Shown piece by piece: positions 8,115-15,314 of a stretch of 15,628 bases of DNA. The position numbers and the translations under genes are program-made. The stretch is from Chlamydiota bacterium (GTDB lineage Bacteria; Chlamydiota; Chlamydiia; Chlamydiales; JAJFMK01): positions 1 through 15,628 of the forward strand of contig JAJFMK010000290.1 of assembly GCA_021772215.1 (NCBI GenBank), given 5' to 3'. Numbering within the stretch: the stretch's first letter is position 1; each line of letters starts with the position of its first letter. A model generated the notes under the pieces. That model was given only the letters and a program-made list of their open reading frames with translations, ran no database searches and was not told the origin of the DNA.

Positions 8115-9371
8115 GATGGTGAGGTCGCCGTTGGGGGCGGCATAGTTGGGATAGGCGAGCGGGTGTGGCAGCTGATTATCTAAGACATCAGCTACGGGGT
8201 CGACAGCAGAGCTGAGCCAATTTTTTGGGATGGCGTAGTGAATGAGATATTTGTAGATTTCCCAGCCAACTCGAACCGAGACACCCCAAAGATCGCAGTA
8301 TTTTCGCTCCCACTCAAAACCAAGCTTTAAGTGAAAGAGCTGTCTAACGGGGTTAGAATTTCTTCTTAGCGAGATCACCTCATCGAGCGACTCTGCTGTG
8401 ACATCAGGATTCGCTAGATAACTTATCCCGTCAACAGCCTCCTTATAACGAATAGAGTTATGGCTGATTAAAAGCGCGTAGTCGAAGGAGCCGACGATTG
8501 ACAAGCTTTGACCTAAGTGAAAGCGCGGCTCAAGGCCAATATCTAGGCCTATCGCATCTGTGCATTGACTAAGGTGGGCTTTAGAGTGGTAAAAGAAGGG
8601 TTCAGCAACCTCAAAGGGGTTCTCCTCTTGCGCCTGGACAATATTTAGATCACTGTTGAAGCTGTGGTCTATTCTGTGGTACTGGACTTCGAGGTAGGGC
8701 TTTAAAGAGAAGAGGCGATGGGTGTAGCTGTGATGGCTTATCTGAAGGCGGATGAGGTTCCAGGATGTGCTGTAGCTTCCATCGAGCCACTGGCAGACGT
8801 TGAAAGAGGTGGGATCGAAGTCTTCGGCGCTGCCCTTAAGCAGTGAAAGGTTGAGGTTGGCGGCGCTGCTATTCCAGGGCGAGGCGAAATAGGTGCCAAT
8901 CGGCGTGAAACCATTTAAGGGAAGGATCTGGGCGCCATTGAGATTGGTGCCGAGACGTAAGAAATTTTCATAGGCAAAGCAGGACTCTCGTAGCTCCTCT
9001 GTTCCAAAGCGGTTGTGGTCCCATGAGAGAAGTAGGTCGAAGTCACAATTACAGGGGCTCCAGCCGGCATAGAGTGAGAAGCCAATGTCCCAGCGATCTT
9101 TGTATTCAACGCCGCTGGTTTTAAAGTTGTGGTCGATTCTATTGAGTCCTACTGGACCGATAACAGTTGGCTCGATGCCTTCGAAGGTAACTTGCGGGTT
9201 ATAATAGATCTTTTCGGCAAAGACTATGCCGTTGGAGAGATTCTCTTGGAGGGTAATATTAGCTCCGATGCGAAAGTTTCCAAACTCGACAGGTCTATTC
9301 CAATAGCGAAGATCCTCTGCGGCCTCTAAACTTAGAGCGAGGGTAACTGTGGCGATGGTGTAGCGGATCAT
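8079..9371 (-). CDS. MOMP-like outer-membrane porin (430 aa)
   Basis: A predicted secreted beta-barrel. The signal peptide is MIRYTIATVTLALSLEAAE; the mature protein is rich in Trp/Tyr/Asn with alternating strands. The C-terminus PNYAAPNGDLTISGFFLG...YY is nearly the same as that of the upstream gene, PNYTAPQGDLSLWGFSFG...DF, and is typical of MOMP-like/Legionella-OMP barrels. Other shared features are a W(D/K)IGFSLYAGW-like strand and GWEIYKYLIHY versus AWEQHLYYNL before the end. The ATG at 9371 follows AAAGGAG with ideal spacing, and that Shine-Dalgarno overlaps the stop of the upstream porin gene. It should sit in the outer membrane as a porin or adhesin. Its end overlaps the glycosyltransferase gene. 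Confidence 0.8.
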   Translation of the reverse strand: MIRYTIATVTLALSLEAAEDLRYWNRPVEFGNFRIGANITLQENLSNGIVFAEKIYYNPQVTFEGIEPTVIGPVGLNRIDHNFKTSGVEYKDRWDIGFSLYAGWSPCNCDFDLLLSWDHNRFGTEELRESCFAYENFLRLGTNLNGAQILPLNGFTPIGTYFASPWNSSAANLNLSLLKGSAEDFDPTSFNVCQWLDGSYSTSWNLIRLQISHHSYTHRLFSLKPYLEVQYHRIDHSFNSDLNIVQAQEENPFEVAEPFFYHSKAHLSQCTDAIGLDIGLEPRFHLGQSLSIVGSFDYALLISHNSIRYKEAVDGISYLANPDVTAESLDEVISLRRNSNPVRQLFHLKLGFEWERKYCDLWGVSVRVGWEIYKYLIHYAIPKNWLSSAVDPVADVLDNQLPHPLAYPNYAAPNGDLTISGFFLGVMLYY

Positions 9372-9380
9372 TTCGCTCCT

Positions 9381-10526
9381 TTAAAAGTCCACAGATAGGC
9401 CGAAACTAAACCCCCAAAGGGAGAGATCACCTTGAGGAGCTGTGTAGTTTGGCAGGTTTACATTGGGCGAGGTGACGGGGCGGAAGTGGTTTAAATTATA
9501 GTAGAGATGCTGCTCCCATGCGGCAAAGATTGATAGAGCGCCCTGACAGAATATCAGAGGCGTTGTCCATCGAACACCGGCGCTTAGGTCACCAACAGCT
9601 TTCCAGTCGAAGAATTCATTTTTTACATGGTTGTTGAGAAGTAAGCTGTTCACGTTGATTCCTATATCATCCACGAGAATAATAAAGTCTCCCCCTTGAC
9701 CCTCGTCAAAGCTGCTCTTCACTTTTCCGCGTACTGTCGATAGCGATAGCGTTCCAAAGAGGTGAAGACAGCTCGACATAAGCCAGCGCATCTCTAGTCC
9801 ACCCTGAAATCCATACGCTTGAAAATCATTCTTCGCTTCACTCGAGGGAGAGGCTTCAAAGGTAAGGTCACCATCCATCGGATCGGAGAGGGTAACGAGC
9901 TGATCAACATCACTTTTATACTTCTGTCGTGAATAGATTGCCCTGACTCCCATAAAGGGGTGCATCATAAAGCAGGGGGAGGGAAAGTAGGCCTTTCCAA
10001 GCAGGATCGAAAAGTCATCCAGCTGCCAGTGCCATCGTCCTTTAGCTGACTGCTCTTCAATATGAAAAGTGGCGCCATCAAGTTGAGCCATACAAAAAAT
10101 CTGGTTCAGATCATATATGTTTGTGTTCCAAGCGGTGACGTAGCTACTCGAGATGTTTCTATCTTGGAAAAGGTCAGCCTTAGCGACCGTATAGAAGCTC
10201 ATCCAGCTCCCTTTGAGATCCCAACCATTGACGGGAAAGGTGTAGCCGACAGCGAGGCGAAAGCCAGGGTCCCAGGTGAAGTTGAGATCTTCAGTATCTA
10301 TATGGCGGTTTGTCAATCCCGAGCTCTCTTTTTTCACCTCAATAACTTCAGCATATCCAAGCCCATCACCTTCGGCTCTCATCCAGAGAAAATCTCCCTC
10401 AAGATAGAGGTTCGCACCGGTGCGCCCGTAAGGGAGGTAGGAGGGGTTATATCCTACACCCTCCGTGGCGATTAGCGCGCTTGAGGCTAACGAAAATAAA
10501 CAGCTGCTGACGAGTACGTTTCTCAT
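9381..10526 (-). CDS. MOMP-like outer-membrane porin (381 aa)
   Basis: A second member of the same barrel family and the first gene of the minus-strand pair. The open frame starts at a GTG (10529), but the adjacent ATG at 10526 lies seven bases after GGAG (10537-10534) and is preferred. The signal peptide is MRNVLVSSCLFSLASSALIA. The mature part begins EGVGYNPSYLPYGRTGANLYLEGDFLWMRAE, typical of MOMP-like proteins of environmental chlamydiae and of the Legionella-OMP (Lpg1974-type) family. DPGFRLAVGYTF is the usual second strand, and the end is SFGLSVDF. The stop at 9381 is nine bases from the next start, so the pair is an operon. Role: general porin and surface antigen, by family. Confidence 0.85.
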   Translation of the reverse strand: MRNVLVSSCLFSLASSALIATEGVGYNPSYLPYGRTGANLYLEGDFLWMRAEGDGLGYAEVIEVKKESSGLTNRHIDTEDLNFTWDPGFRLAVGYTFPVNGWDLKGSWMSFYTVAKADLFQDRNISSSYVTAWNTNIYDLNQIFCMAQLDGATFHIEEQSAKGRWHWQLDDFSILLGKAYFPSPCFMMHPFMGVRAIYSRQKYKSDVDQLVTLSDPMDGDLTFEASPSSEAKNDFQAYGFQGGLEMRWLMSSCLHLFGTLSLSTVRGKVKSSFDEGQGGDFIILVDDIGINVNSLLLNNHVKNEFFDWKAVGDLSAGVRWTTPLIFCQGALSIFAAWEQHLYYNLNHFRPVTSPNVNLPNYTAPQGDLSLWGFSFGLSVDF

Positions 10527-10552
10527 CACATCTCTCCAATGATTAAAGTTTT

Positions 10553-10581
10553 TTATTAAGCCATTCTTATATTGCTGTCAA
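10553..10581 (-). promoter_or_regulatory. Sigma-70-type promoter for the porin pair
   Basis: Reading the minus strand, a perfect TTGACA (10581-10576) is followed after exactly 17 bases by TAATAA (10558-10553), a moderate -10. It lies about 27 bases upstream of the Shine-Dalgarno of the 381-aa porin. This is the clearest promoter in the window and would drive both minus-strand porin genes. Confidence 0.6.
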
Positions 10582-10608
10582 CTCATCTGATCGTTAGACT
10601 ATAAAGTT

Positions 10609-11547
10609 ATGAAAAGACTACTCATCCTTTTTCTGCTTCCCATCGCTCTAAATGCTAGGAATGCACAGGTTGATGTGGGCGTTGGCTACCGCATCGATTC
10701 ACTTTTTATTGAACAAGAACTGCCCTACTTTATTCTTCCCGTTGAGACATCAACGCGCTGGGATGATCTAGAGATCTGGGAAGTGATAGGCCGCGCTGAT
10801 CTAGAAGTCGCCTGTAATTTCTACATCGGTGCCACTGGAAAGGTTGGCTGGATCAATAGAGGCCACCTAAAAATTGAAGATCGATTGACGGAAGAGCCTC
10901 ATGATGTCTACGTCCAAGCAGGCGGCAGCGATGTCTCTGGGGAGGTTTATAACGCGCGGGCACACCTGGGATATCGGGTCTATAGCTGCTGCAACAGCTT
11001 GATGATCGCTCCGATTGTCGGCTACGCCTACGACCATAACCACTACAGCGCCACAAATGTTGGCTGGGGACCAGAACCGGACATGTCCGAAGAGCTCTTC
11101 CCCTTAAGCTCAACCTTAACAAACGACTACCACGGCCCCTATGTCGGCTTTGAGGCGACCTTTGATCTTTGCTTTACCCGCCTCTTTGGCGCCCTTCACT
11201 ATGACTGGATGTGGTATAGCGGGACAAGCCGAGATGACTACAGCTACTCCTTCATTGATCTATCTGTTTTAGAGCGGACAAGAAACTCTAAAAACGAGGC
11301 CTTCACACACGGCCCTGTCGTGCAGGTGGGACTCGATAGCACCATCTGCGACAACTACTATCTGGGCGTTCTTTTTGAGTACCGTTACACAAACTCCACA
11401 CGTGCCGATGGTAGCTTTGTCGATACTCAAGTGATGGTCGATCCCGACGGCGGCACAGAAAACTACGAAGATCGCATCAGTCCCCATATTAACCATATTC
11501 AGTGGGATAACTGGTCCATCCAGCTTCATGCCGGGGTCTGCTTCTAA
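10609..11547 (+). CDS. Putative outer-membrane beta-barrel protein (312 aa)
   Basis: The signal peptide is MKRLLILFLLPIALNA. The mature protein has strands rich in Tyr/Trp, with D.GVGYRIDSLF at its start, EIWEVIGRADLEV, GKVGWI, APIVGYAYDHNHY, HYDWMWYSG and a terminal NWSIQLHAGVCF. It resembles the protein at 4202 in length, order of strands, Cys content and the Trp-rich final strand, so the two are probably distant paralogues. It runs divergently from the porin pair, with 82 bases between. No clear Shine-Dalgarno precedes the ATG (only ATAAAG), so translation may start weakly or nearly leaderless. Two bases separate its stop from the next gene. An outer-membrane location is likely; the function is unknown. 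Confidence 0.72.
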   Translation: MKRLLILFLLPIALNARNAQVDVGVGYRIDSLFIEQELPYFILPVETSTRWDDLEIWEVIGRADLEVACNFYIGATGKVGWINRGHLKIEDRLTEEPHDVYVQAGGSDVSGEVYNARAHLGYRVYSCCNSLMIAPIVGYAYDHNHYSATNVGWGPEPDMSEELFPLSSTLTNDYHGPYVGFEATFDLCFTRLFGALHYDWMWYSGTSRDDYSYSFIDLSVLERTRNSKNEAFTHGPVVQVGLDSTICDNYYLGVLFEYRYTNSTRADGSFVDTQVMVDPDGGTENYEDRISPHINHIQWDNWSIQLHAGVCF

Positions 11548-11549
11548 CC

Positions 11550-12290
11550 ATGAAGATCCTGCTTCTCGGCTTCGGTAACATGGGCCAAAGGCTTCTGCCT
11601 CACCTAGAAGGGGATATTACCGTTGTTCAGCCAAGCCTTGAAGGCCAAAAAAGTTTCACTAACACCCGTTTTATTCCTGACGTAGAAAAGCTGGAAAATG
11701 ATTATCAGACTGACGCGGTTATCGTTGCTGTCAAACCACAAATTGTCGATCAGGTTCTACCTAAACTAAACCTCAAATGCCAGCTCATCTCAATTGCGGC
11801 CTCAGTAACAACTGACCAGCTAAAAAAGCTGATGCCAACGGCAACTTCTGTTGTTCGCCTTATGCCTAATGTGGCGATGGAGGTAGGGCAGAGCGCCAAT
11901 CTAGCCTTTGCCACTCCAAATAGCGATACCAAACTTGCCACAAAGCTCTTTGAGCCGACAGGACCTCTTTTTTGGCTCCAAAAAGAGGAGTGGTTTGAAA
12001 GCCTAACGCCAATGGCCGGCTCCTCGCCCGCCTTCTACTTTCTCTTTACTGAAGCGCTGATTAACTCAGCCCTCAAGCTTGGCATCGACCCTAAAGTAGC
12101 CCGCGCTTCTATCAAACAGGCCTTCTTAGGAAGCGCTCTTCTAGCCTCACAAAGTGACGATCTTATTACCCTAAAAAAAGCGGTTACTAGCAAGGGGGGA
12201 GTGACAGAAGCTGCCTTAAATGTGCTAGATCCCACCCTCCCAAACCTCATCGAAGAGGCGATGGAGGCAGCCTTAAAAGGGATCGTGTAG
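11550..12290 (+). CDS. proC: Pyrroline-5-carboxylate reductase (ProC family)
   Basis: Reduces 1-pyrroline-5-carboxylate to L-proline with NAD(P)H, the last step of proline synthesis. 246 residues, slightly shorter than the usual 265-280. The Rossmann motif GFGNMG is at 7-12, followed by AVKPQ, SIAASVT, VRLMPNVA, MAGSSPAFYF and the C-terminal signature TSKGGVTEAAL (213-223). The adenosine-binding region after strand 2 is shortened. The start ATG is two bases after the preceding stop, so it is likely cotranscribed with an unrelated barrel gene. It is followed ten bases later by the NUDIX gene. Confidence 0.93.
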   Translation: MKILLLGFGNMGQRLLPHLEGDITVVQPSLEGQKSFTNTRFIPDVEKLENDYQTDAVIVAVKPQIVDQVLPKLNLKCQLISIAASVTTDQLKKLMPTATSVVRLMPNVAMEVGQSANLAFATPNSDTKLATKLFEPTGPLFWLQKEEWFESLTPMAGSSPAFYFLFTEALINSALKLGIDPKVARASIKQAFLGSALLASQSDDLITLKKAVTSKGGVTEAALNVLDPTLPNLIEEAMEAALKGIV

Positions 12291-12300
12291 CTCTCCTAAG

Positions 12301-12666
12301 ATGCGCATTGGCGCTTACGGTATCTGCATTAAAGATGATAAAATTCTGCTAAGTCAAAAGAAAAGCGGCCCCTACAAAGGTCTATGGGGACTACCTGGCG
12401 GTCGAATAGAGCCGGGGGAAGATCCACAGGAGGCTCTCATTCGTGAGTTTGCTGAAGAGGTCGGAATTAAAATCGCACAGGCTCAGTTTCTACACACTGT
12501 TGAAGTAGAAAAAGATGGTTTTGAACAGAGAGGGGATATATTTCGAGTCCAAGAGTGGAATGAGATTAATGATGCAGAGCCCGAAGAGCTCTTTTGCTTC
12601 TTTCCTCTTAATGAGCTTGATCTTGAGTCGTTGACACCTCTTGCACTCAGCCAGCTAGATATATAA
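12301..12666 (+). CDS. NUDIX hydrolase (MutT-like)
   Basis: A 121-residue single-domain NUDIX protein. The box GX5EX7REUXEEXGU is complete at residues 34-56 (G34, E40, R48, E49, E52, E53, G55), so it should bind a divalent metal and cleave nucleoside-diphosphate-linked compounds. Length and layout fit MutT/NUDT1-type sanitisation of oxidised nucleotides, but ADP-ribose or nucleotide-sugar hydrolysis cannot be excluded. The ATG is ten bases after the ProC-like stop and has no strong ribosome-binding site, so expression probably depends on the upstream gene. Confidence 0.9.
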   Translation: MRIGAYGICIKDDKILLSQKKSGPYKGLWGLPGGRIEPGEDPQEALIREFAEEVGIKIAQAQFLHTVEVEKDGFEQRGDIFRVQEWNEINDAEPEELFCFFPLNELDLESLTPLALSQLDI

Positions 12667-12707
12667 ATCTGATCAATTACACACAGATAAGCCAATAGCC
12701 TCTTTAA

Positions 12708-12870
12708 GGAGCCACTGAACAATTCGTGCAGGCCGCTTTTTCGCCCTTTCGTTCCCATTTGATTAATTTCATAAACCCTCTACTGTCAACAGTATGCGAG
12801 TTTATAAAATCAACCAACTGGAAACGAAATCATCAAAAAAACGGCTGTACCCTAATTGTTCAGCGACTCC
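12708..12870. mobile_element. MITE-like long inverted repeat (163 bp) with TTAA on both sides
   Basis: The left arm (12708-12776) is almost the reverse complement of the right arm (12800-12870). The ends are GGAGCCACTGAACAATT and, read inwards on the other strand, GGAGTCGCTGAACAATT. The arms stay alignable along their full 69-71 bases with a few small indels. The innermost 30 bases (12747-12776 versus 12800-12829) have five mismatches. The apex carries its own small hairpin, ACTG-TCAA-CAGT (12782-12793). TTAA flanks the element on both sides (12704-12707, 12871-12874) and would restore a palindromic target CTTTAAAG, as expected of a target duplication. There is no coding capacity. It may be a non-autonomous transposon end-pair, a long-hairpin RNA, or both. 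The IS family is not identified; TTAA would fit the YTAR targets of the IS5 group. Confidence 0.75.
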
Positions 12871-12901
12871 TTAAAGCATCGGAATAGAAATGTTTTGAGG
12901 C

Positions 12902-12930
12902 TTGACTACCAATTTGGGAAGGCGTAAAAG
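12902..12930 (+). promoter_or_regulatory. Candidate promoter for the 750-aa protein gene
   Basis: TTGACT (12902-12907) is followed after 17 bases by TAAAAG (12925-12930). The match is good at -35 and moderate at -10. It lies just to the right of the inverted-repeat element and about 70 bases before the ATG at 12999. Confidence 0.4.
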
Positions 12931-12952
12931 AAATAATACGAGTTATTCAGTG

Positions 12953-12974
12953 CCTCCCTAGGAGAGGTTTTTTT
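12953..12974 (+). terminator. Weak terminator or attenuator-like hairpin with T7
   Basis: CCTC (12953-12956) pairs with GAGG (12964-12967), with one mismatch inside and a small loop, and is followed directly by seven T (12968-12974). The stem is short. It would act as an attenuator in the leader of the next gene if the 12902 promoter is used, or as an end point for transcripts from the NUDIX side. Confidence 0.35.
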
Positions 12975-12998
12975 AGTTGTTATACAGTGAGGTATTTT

Positions 12999-15251
12999 AT
13001 GGTTCATAGCGTTTCAACAAAATCAGCACCAAATGTACATGTGGAATTTCCAGTTGTCGATTTGAGTCCAAACGAACAGTGCGAAGCTACCAAGCATCCT
13101 GCTGAGAAGAAGCAAAAAGATCAAATTATTGAGATGATGGAAGTAGAGGCTAGACAGGAATCGATATTAAATGAACATTTACCCATTACAAAGACAGCGA
13201 CTGATGGTAGAAAAGTTGATTTTTTCTATAGAGAGGTGAGCGGGTTAACCGTTGTAATTGACGAAAGAGAGTTAAACCCGTCCCAGTTACCAACGGAACT
13301 TCGAAAGATAAAAAGTAGAAGATCATTAGAAAATTACTTAGAAAGCTCTTATCTGGTGCTGAGGGGAAGAGATAATCCCTCCATCTTAATCCACGGCAAA
13401 GGAAGAGGGGGAGTAGCAAGACCTTTTGCTCAGTTAGTTAGCAGTTTGATTGGTTTAATTGATAGACCAATGACAATGATGATTGGTGGAAGGGCAATGA
13501 GGTGCGTGATTCAGCAGTTTGGACAAGATATTGTCATTGAGGCGGGAAACCAAGCACGTATCACATTAGATAGAGCTGGAGAGGTGGCGATATTGACTGG
13601 AACTGAATTAATCAATCTAACCCAAGAAAGAGCTATAGAACTCATTAGAATTACAAACGGAGAAATTAATTTAACTCTTGAAAATATCTCCTTAAGAATT
13701 GAACGCGCTGCTGAAAGGGCCCCGCATACTGTAAATAGATGCTCTCGAGAGTCTGGAAGAGGATTTGGACAAGCTTTTGCAGAGGGAGGACAATTTTTTT
13801 GTGAACTTCTGAGAATACCTGTAGCACCCTATGCTGAAATGCACTCTGTCTCTGATAAATATATAGAGAGCGGCTTACAAGCTGCATTGAATATTATTCG
13901 CACAATAGCGAATAACGATCTTAGCAAAGCGGAAGCTCTCTATAAATACCTACTGAAAGATGTAATTGATAAGTCAAATATAGAGAAGCGAGAGAGAGAG
14001 ATAGATCAAATCATCTCACATATTGGTGCTACACGTTCAGATTTAGATAGAGCGCGAACTGTCAGACCATTAATCGTGTCCATTTTAAACGAGGAGGGAG
14101 CTCATCGCTTCGATACAGTATATGGAGTGAGAGCGGAAGGTAACCAATCAACTTCTTCTCAAAGAGATGTGACAGCTAATCTAACGGATCTCGCTGCAAA
14201 TCTCGAAAGCGAAGAATACCGTTTGGCGAAAAGAATAGCAGAGGAATCCCCACCGAAAGAAGCGACAGAAAAATTTGTTGCTAATTATCTTTCTCAAAAT
14301 CGAAAAGGGAAAATCAAAAGGCTTTTAACAATAGGAATATTACTGAGAGATGAATTTGGAAGAAATGACCTTTCCAGTGAAGTGTATAGGAATCTATTTG
14401 ACTTTCTAAAGCAAAAAGTTGCTTTGAAGAAAGGTGAAGCTTTCTTTACCTTGGTTAAAGAGATGAAACAAGATAACGACCTATTTAGACATTTGCAAAA
14501 AAACCAATCAGCCTTGCTAGGAGTAATCTGTTCGGAGGGGACTCTTGGCTATTCAACCTTTGCGGATAGAATAGAAACTTTATGTTGTGGTGATGATGTA
14601 CTCTGTGAAAATAGCTTAAAAAATCATATACGAGATAATAGAGATATTTTTCATCTAGGAATGGCTCTAAAAAGGAAGGGGAGGCATGGAGAGGCAATTG
14701 TTGCGAGACTCTTTCCAGAAAAGGTTAGTAAGATCATTTTGAATGAGGGTAAAGGGTACTGTTTTAGAATGTATAATCAAAAATGGGGTACGCTTTATGC
14801 AGCCACAGGCAAAAGCAAGTATGGAGATCATAATGTGAGAGTTGATCATAATGGGTACGACCATCCACAGTCTGATTGGATGATCAAGTATGATGAGAGT
14901 AGAGGGGCCTTTCCATTTCGGTTATATAATCGTCATTGGGGTAAAGGAAATATCAATAGCAGGGATTGGAATGGAGAGGCTGTTCTTTTTACTGCAAGGG
15001 ATAAAAGTAACTATGGAGACCAAGTCGTAAGAGTAGATCCTCGAGGCTATAATGACGAGCGATCAAATTGGTCAATTAAATATGCAGGAGGTAAATGTCC
15101 CTTTCGCCTTAGAAATCGCTTCTATGGAGAGGGGAATAGCAATCTTTTTGCTGCTCGAGCAGTTGATAAGTACAAGTGTCATCATGTGAGATTAGACCCA
15201 AGAGGTTTTGAAGATGAACAATCAAATTGGGATATTGTTCTAAATAAATAA
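12999..15251 (+). CDS. Large protein with three C-terminal repeats, predicted beta-trefoil (750 aa)
   Basis: I do not recognise the protein as a whole. The frame is open from a GTG at 12987, but that GTG lies in the ribosome-binding site (GTGAGG); the ATG six bases later, at 12999, is chosen. There is no signal peptide, and the N-terminus is Ser/Thr/Val-rich (MVHSVSTKSAPNVHVEF). Residues up to about 250 mix strands and helices. About 280-580 is largely helical and highly charged (KREREIDQI, FLKQKVALKKGEAFF). Residues 587-631, 638-695 and 700-750 are three repeats of the form FR.YN..WG...LYAA...KYGDH.VR.D..GY....SDW.I. Three such units suggest a beta-trefoil, a fold often used to bind sugars or proteins. 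The gene is AT-rich (line 14281-14340 has 16 G/C in 60). A secreted effector is possible but not shown. Confidence 0.8.
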   Translation: MVHSVSTKSAPNVHVEFPVVDLSPNEQCEATKHPAEKKQKDQIIEMMEVEARQESILNEHLPITKTATDGRKVDFFYREVSGLTVVIDERELNPSQLPTELRKIKSRRSLENYLESSYLVLRGRDNPSILIHGKGRGGVARPFAQLVSSLIGLIDRPMTMMIGGRAMRCVIQQFGQDIVIEAGNQARITLDRAGEVAILTGTELINLTQERAIELIRITNGEINLTLENISLRIERAAERAPHTVNRCSRESGRGFGQAFAEGGQFFCELLRIPVAPYAEMHSVSDKYIESGLQAALNIIRTIANNDLSKAEALYKYLLKDVIDKSNIEKREREIDQIISHIGATRSDLDRARTVRPLIVSILNEEGAHRFDTVYGVRAEGNQSTSSQRDVTANLTDLAANLESEEYRLAKRIAEESPPKEATEKFVANYLSQNRKGKIKRLLTIGILLRDEFGRNDLSSEVYRNLFDFLKQKVALKKGEAFFTLVKEMKQDNDLFRHLQKNQSALLGVICSEGTLGYSTFADRIETLCCGDDVLCENSLKNHIRDNRDIFHLGMALKRKGRHGEAIVARLFPEKVSKIILNEGKGYCFRMYNQKWGTLYAATGKSKYGDHNVRVDHNGYDHPQSDWMIKYDESRGAFPFRLYNRHWGKGNINSRDWNGEAVLFTARDKSNYGDQVVRVDPRGYNDERSNWSIKYAGGKCPFRLRNRFYGEGNSNLFAARAVDKYKCHHVRLDPRGFEDEQSNWDIVLNK

Positions 15252-15274
15252 TTTTGCTAGCTTGGCTGACTAGT

Positions 15275-15306
15275 GCGAAGGCGGGAATAATATTTCCCAC
15301 CTTCGT
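15275..15306. terminator. Bidirectional-looking intrinsic terminator between convergent genes
   Basis: CGAAGG (15276-15281) and GGGAA (15283-15287) pair with TTCCC (15294-15298) and CCTTCG (15300-15305) around a six-base loop, with a single C-A mismatch. The 12-position stem sits between the stop codons of the convergent genes ending at 15251 and 15315. The T-tract is poor on both sides, but position and stem strength fit a shared terminator. Confidence 0.7.
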
Positions 15307-15314
15307 TGATAAGA

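Larger units (their letters stand above)
12667..12998. other. Gene-poor intergenic region (332 bases)
   Basis: No convincing gene. From left to right it holds a short unassigned stretch (12667-12703), a TTAA-flanked 163-bp inverted-repeat element (12704-12874), a candidate promoter (12902-12930), an imperfect hairpin followed by seven T (12953-12974), and the GAGG ribosome-binding site (12989-12992) of the gene at 12999. Confidence 0.8.

Noticed and set aside
10062..10475. Plus-strand open frame of 137 codons
   Set aside because: It lies wholly inside the minus-strand porin gene, which has a signal peptide, ribosome-binding site and family features. The plus-strand translation shows no domain and no ribosome-binding site.
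10572..10600. Plus-strand promoter TTGCTG-17-TAGACT for the gene at 10609
   Set aside because: Both boxes are weak, and the start point would fall almost on the ATG. The minus-strand promoter in the same place is much better.
12483..12758. Minus-strand open frame of 91 codons over the NUDIX gene and into the inverted repeat
   Set aside because: It is antisense to a complete NUDIX box, runs into the inverted-repeat arm, and its translation is Ser/Lys-rich without any motif.
12708..12870. The inverted repeat as a simple intrinsic terminator
   Set aside because: It is far too long, with a terminal GGAG/CTCC and no T-run after the stem. TTAA flanks and alignable arms of about 70 bases point to an element instead.
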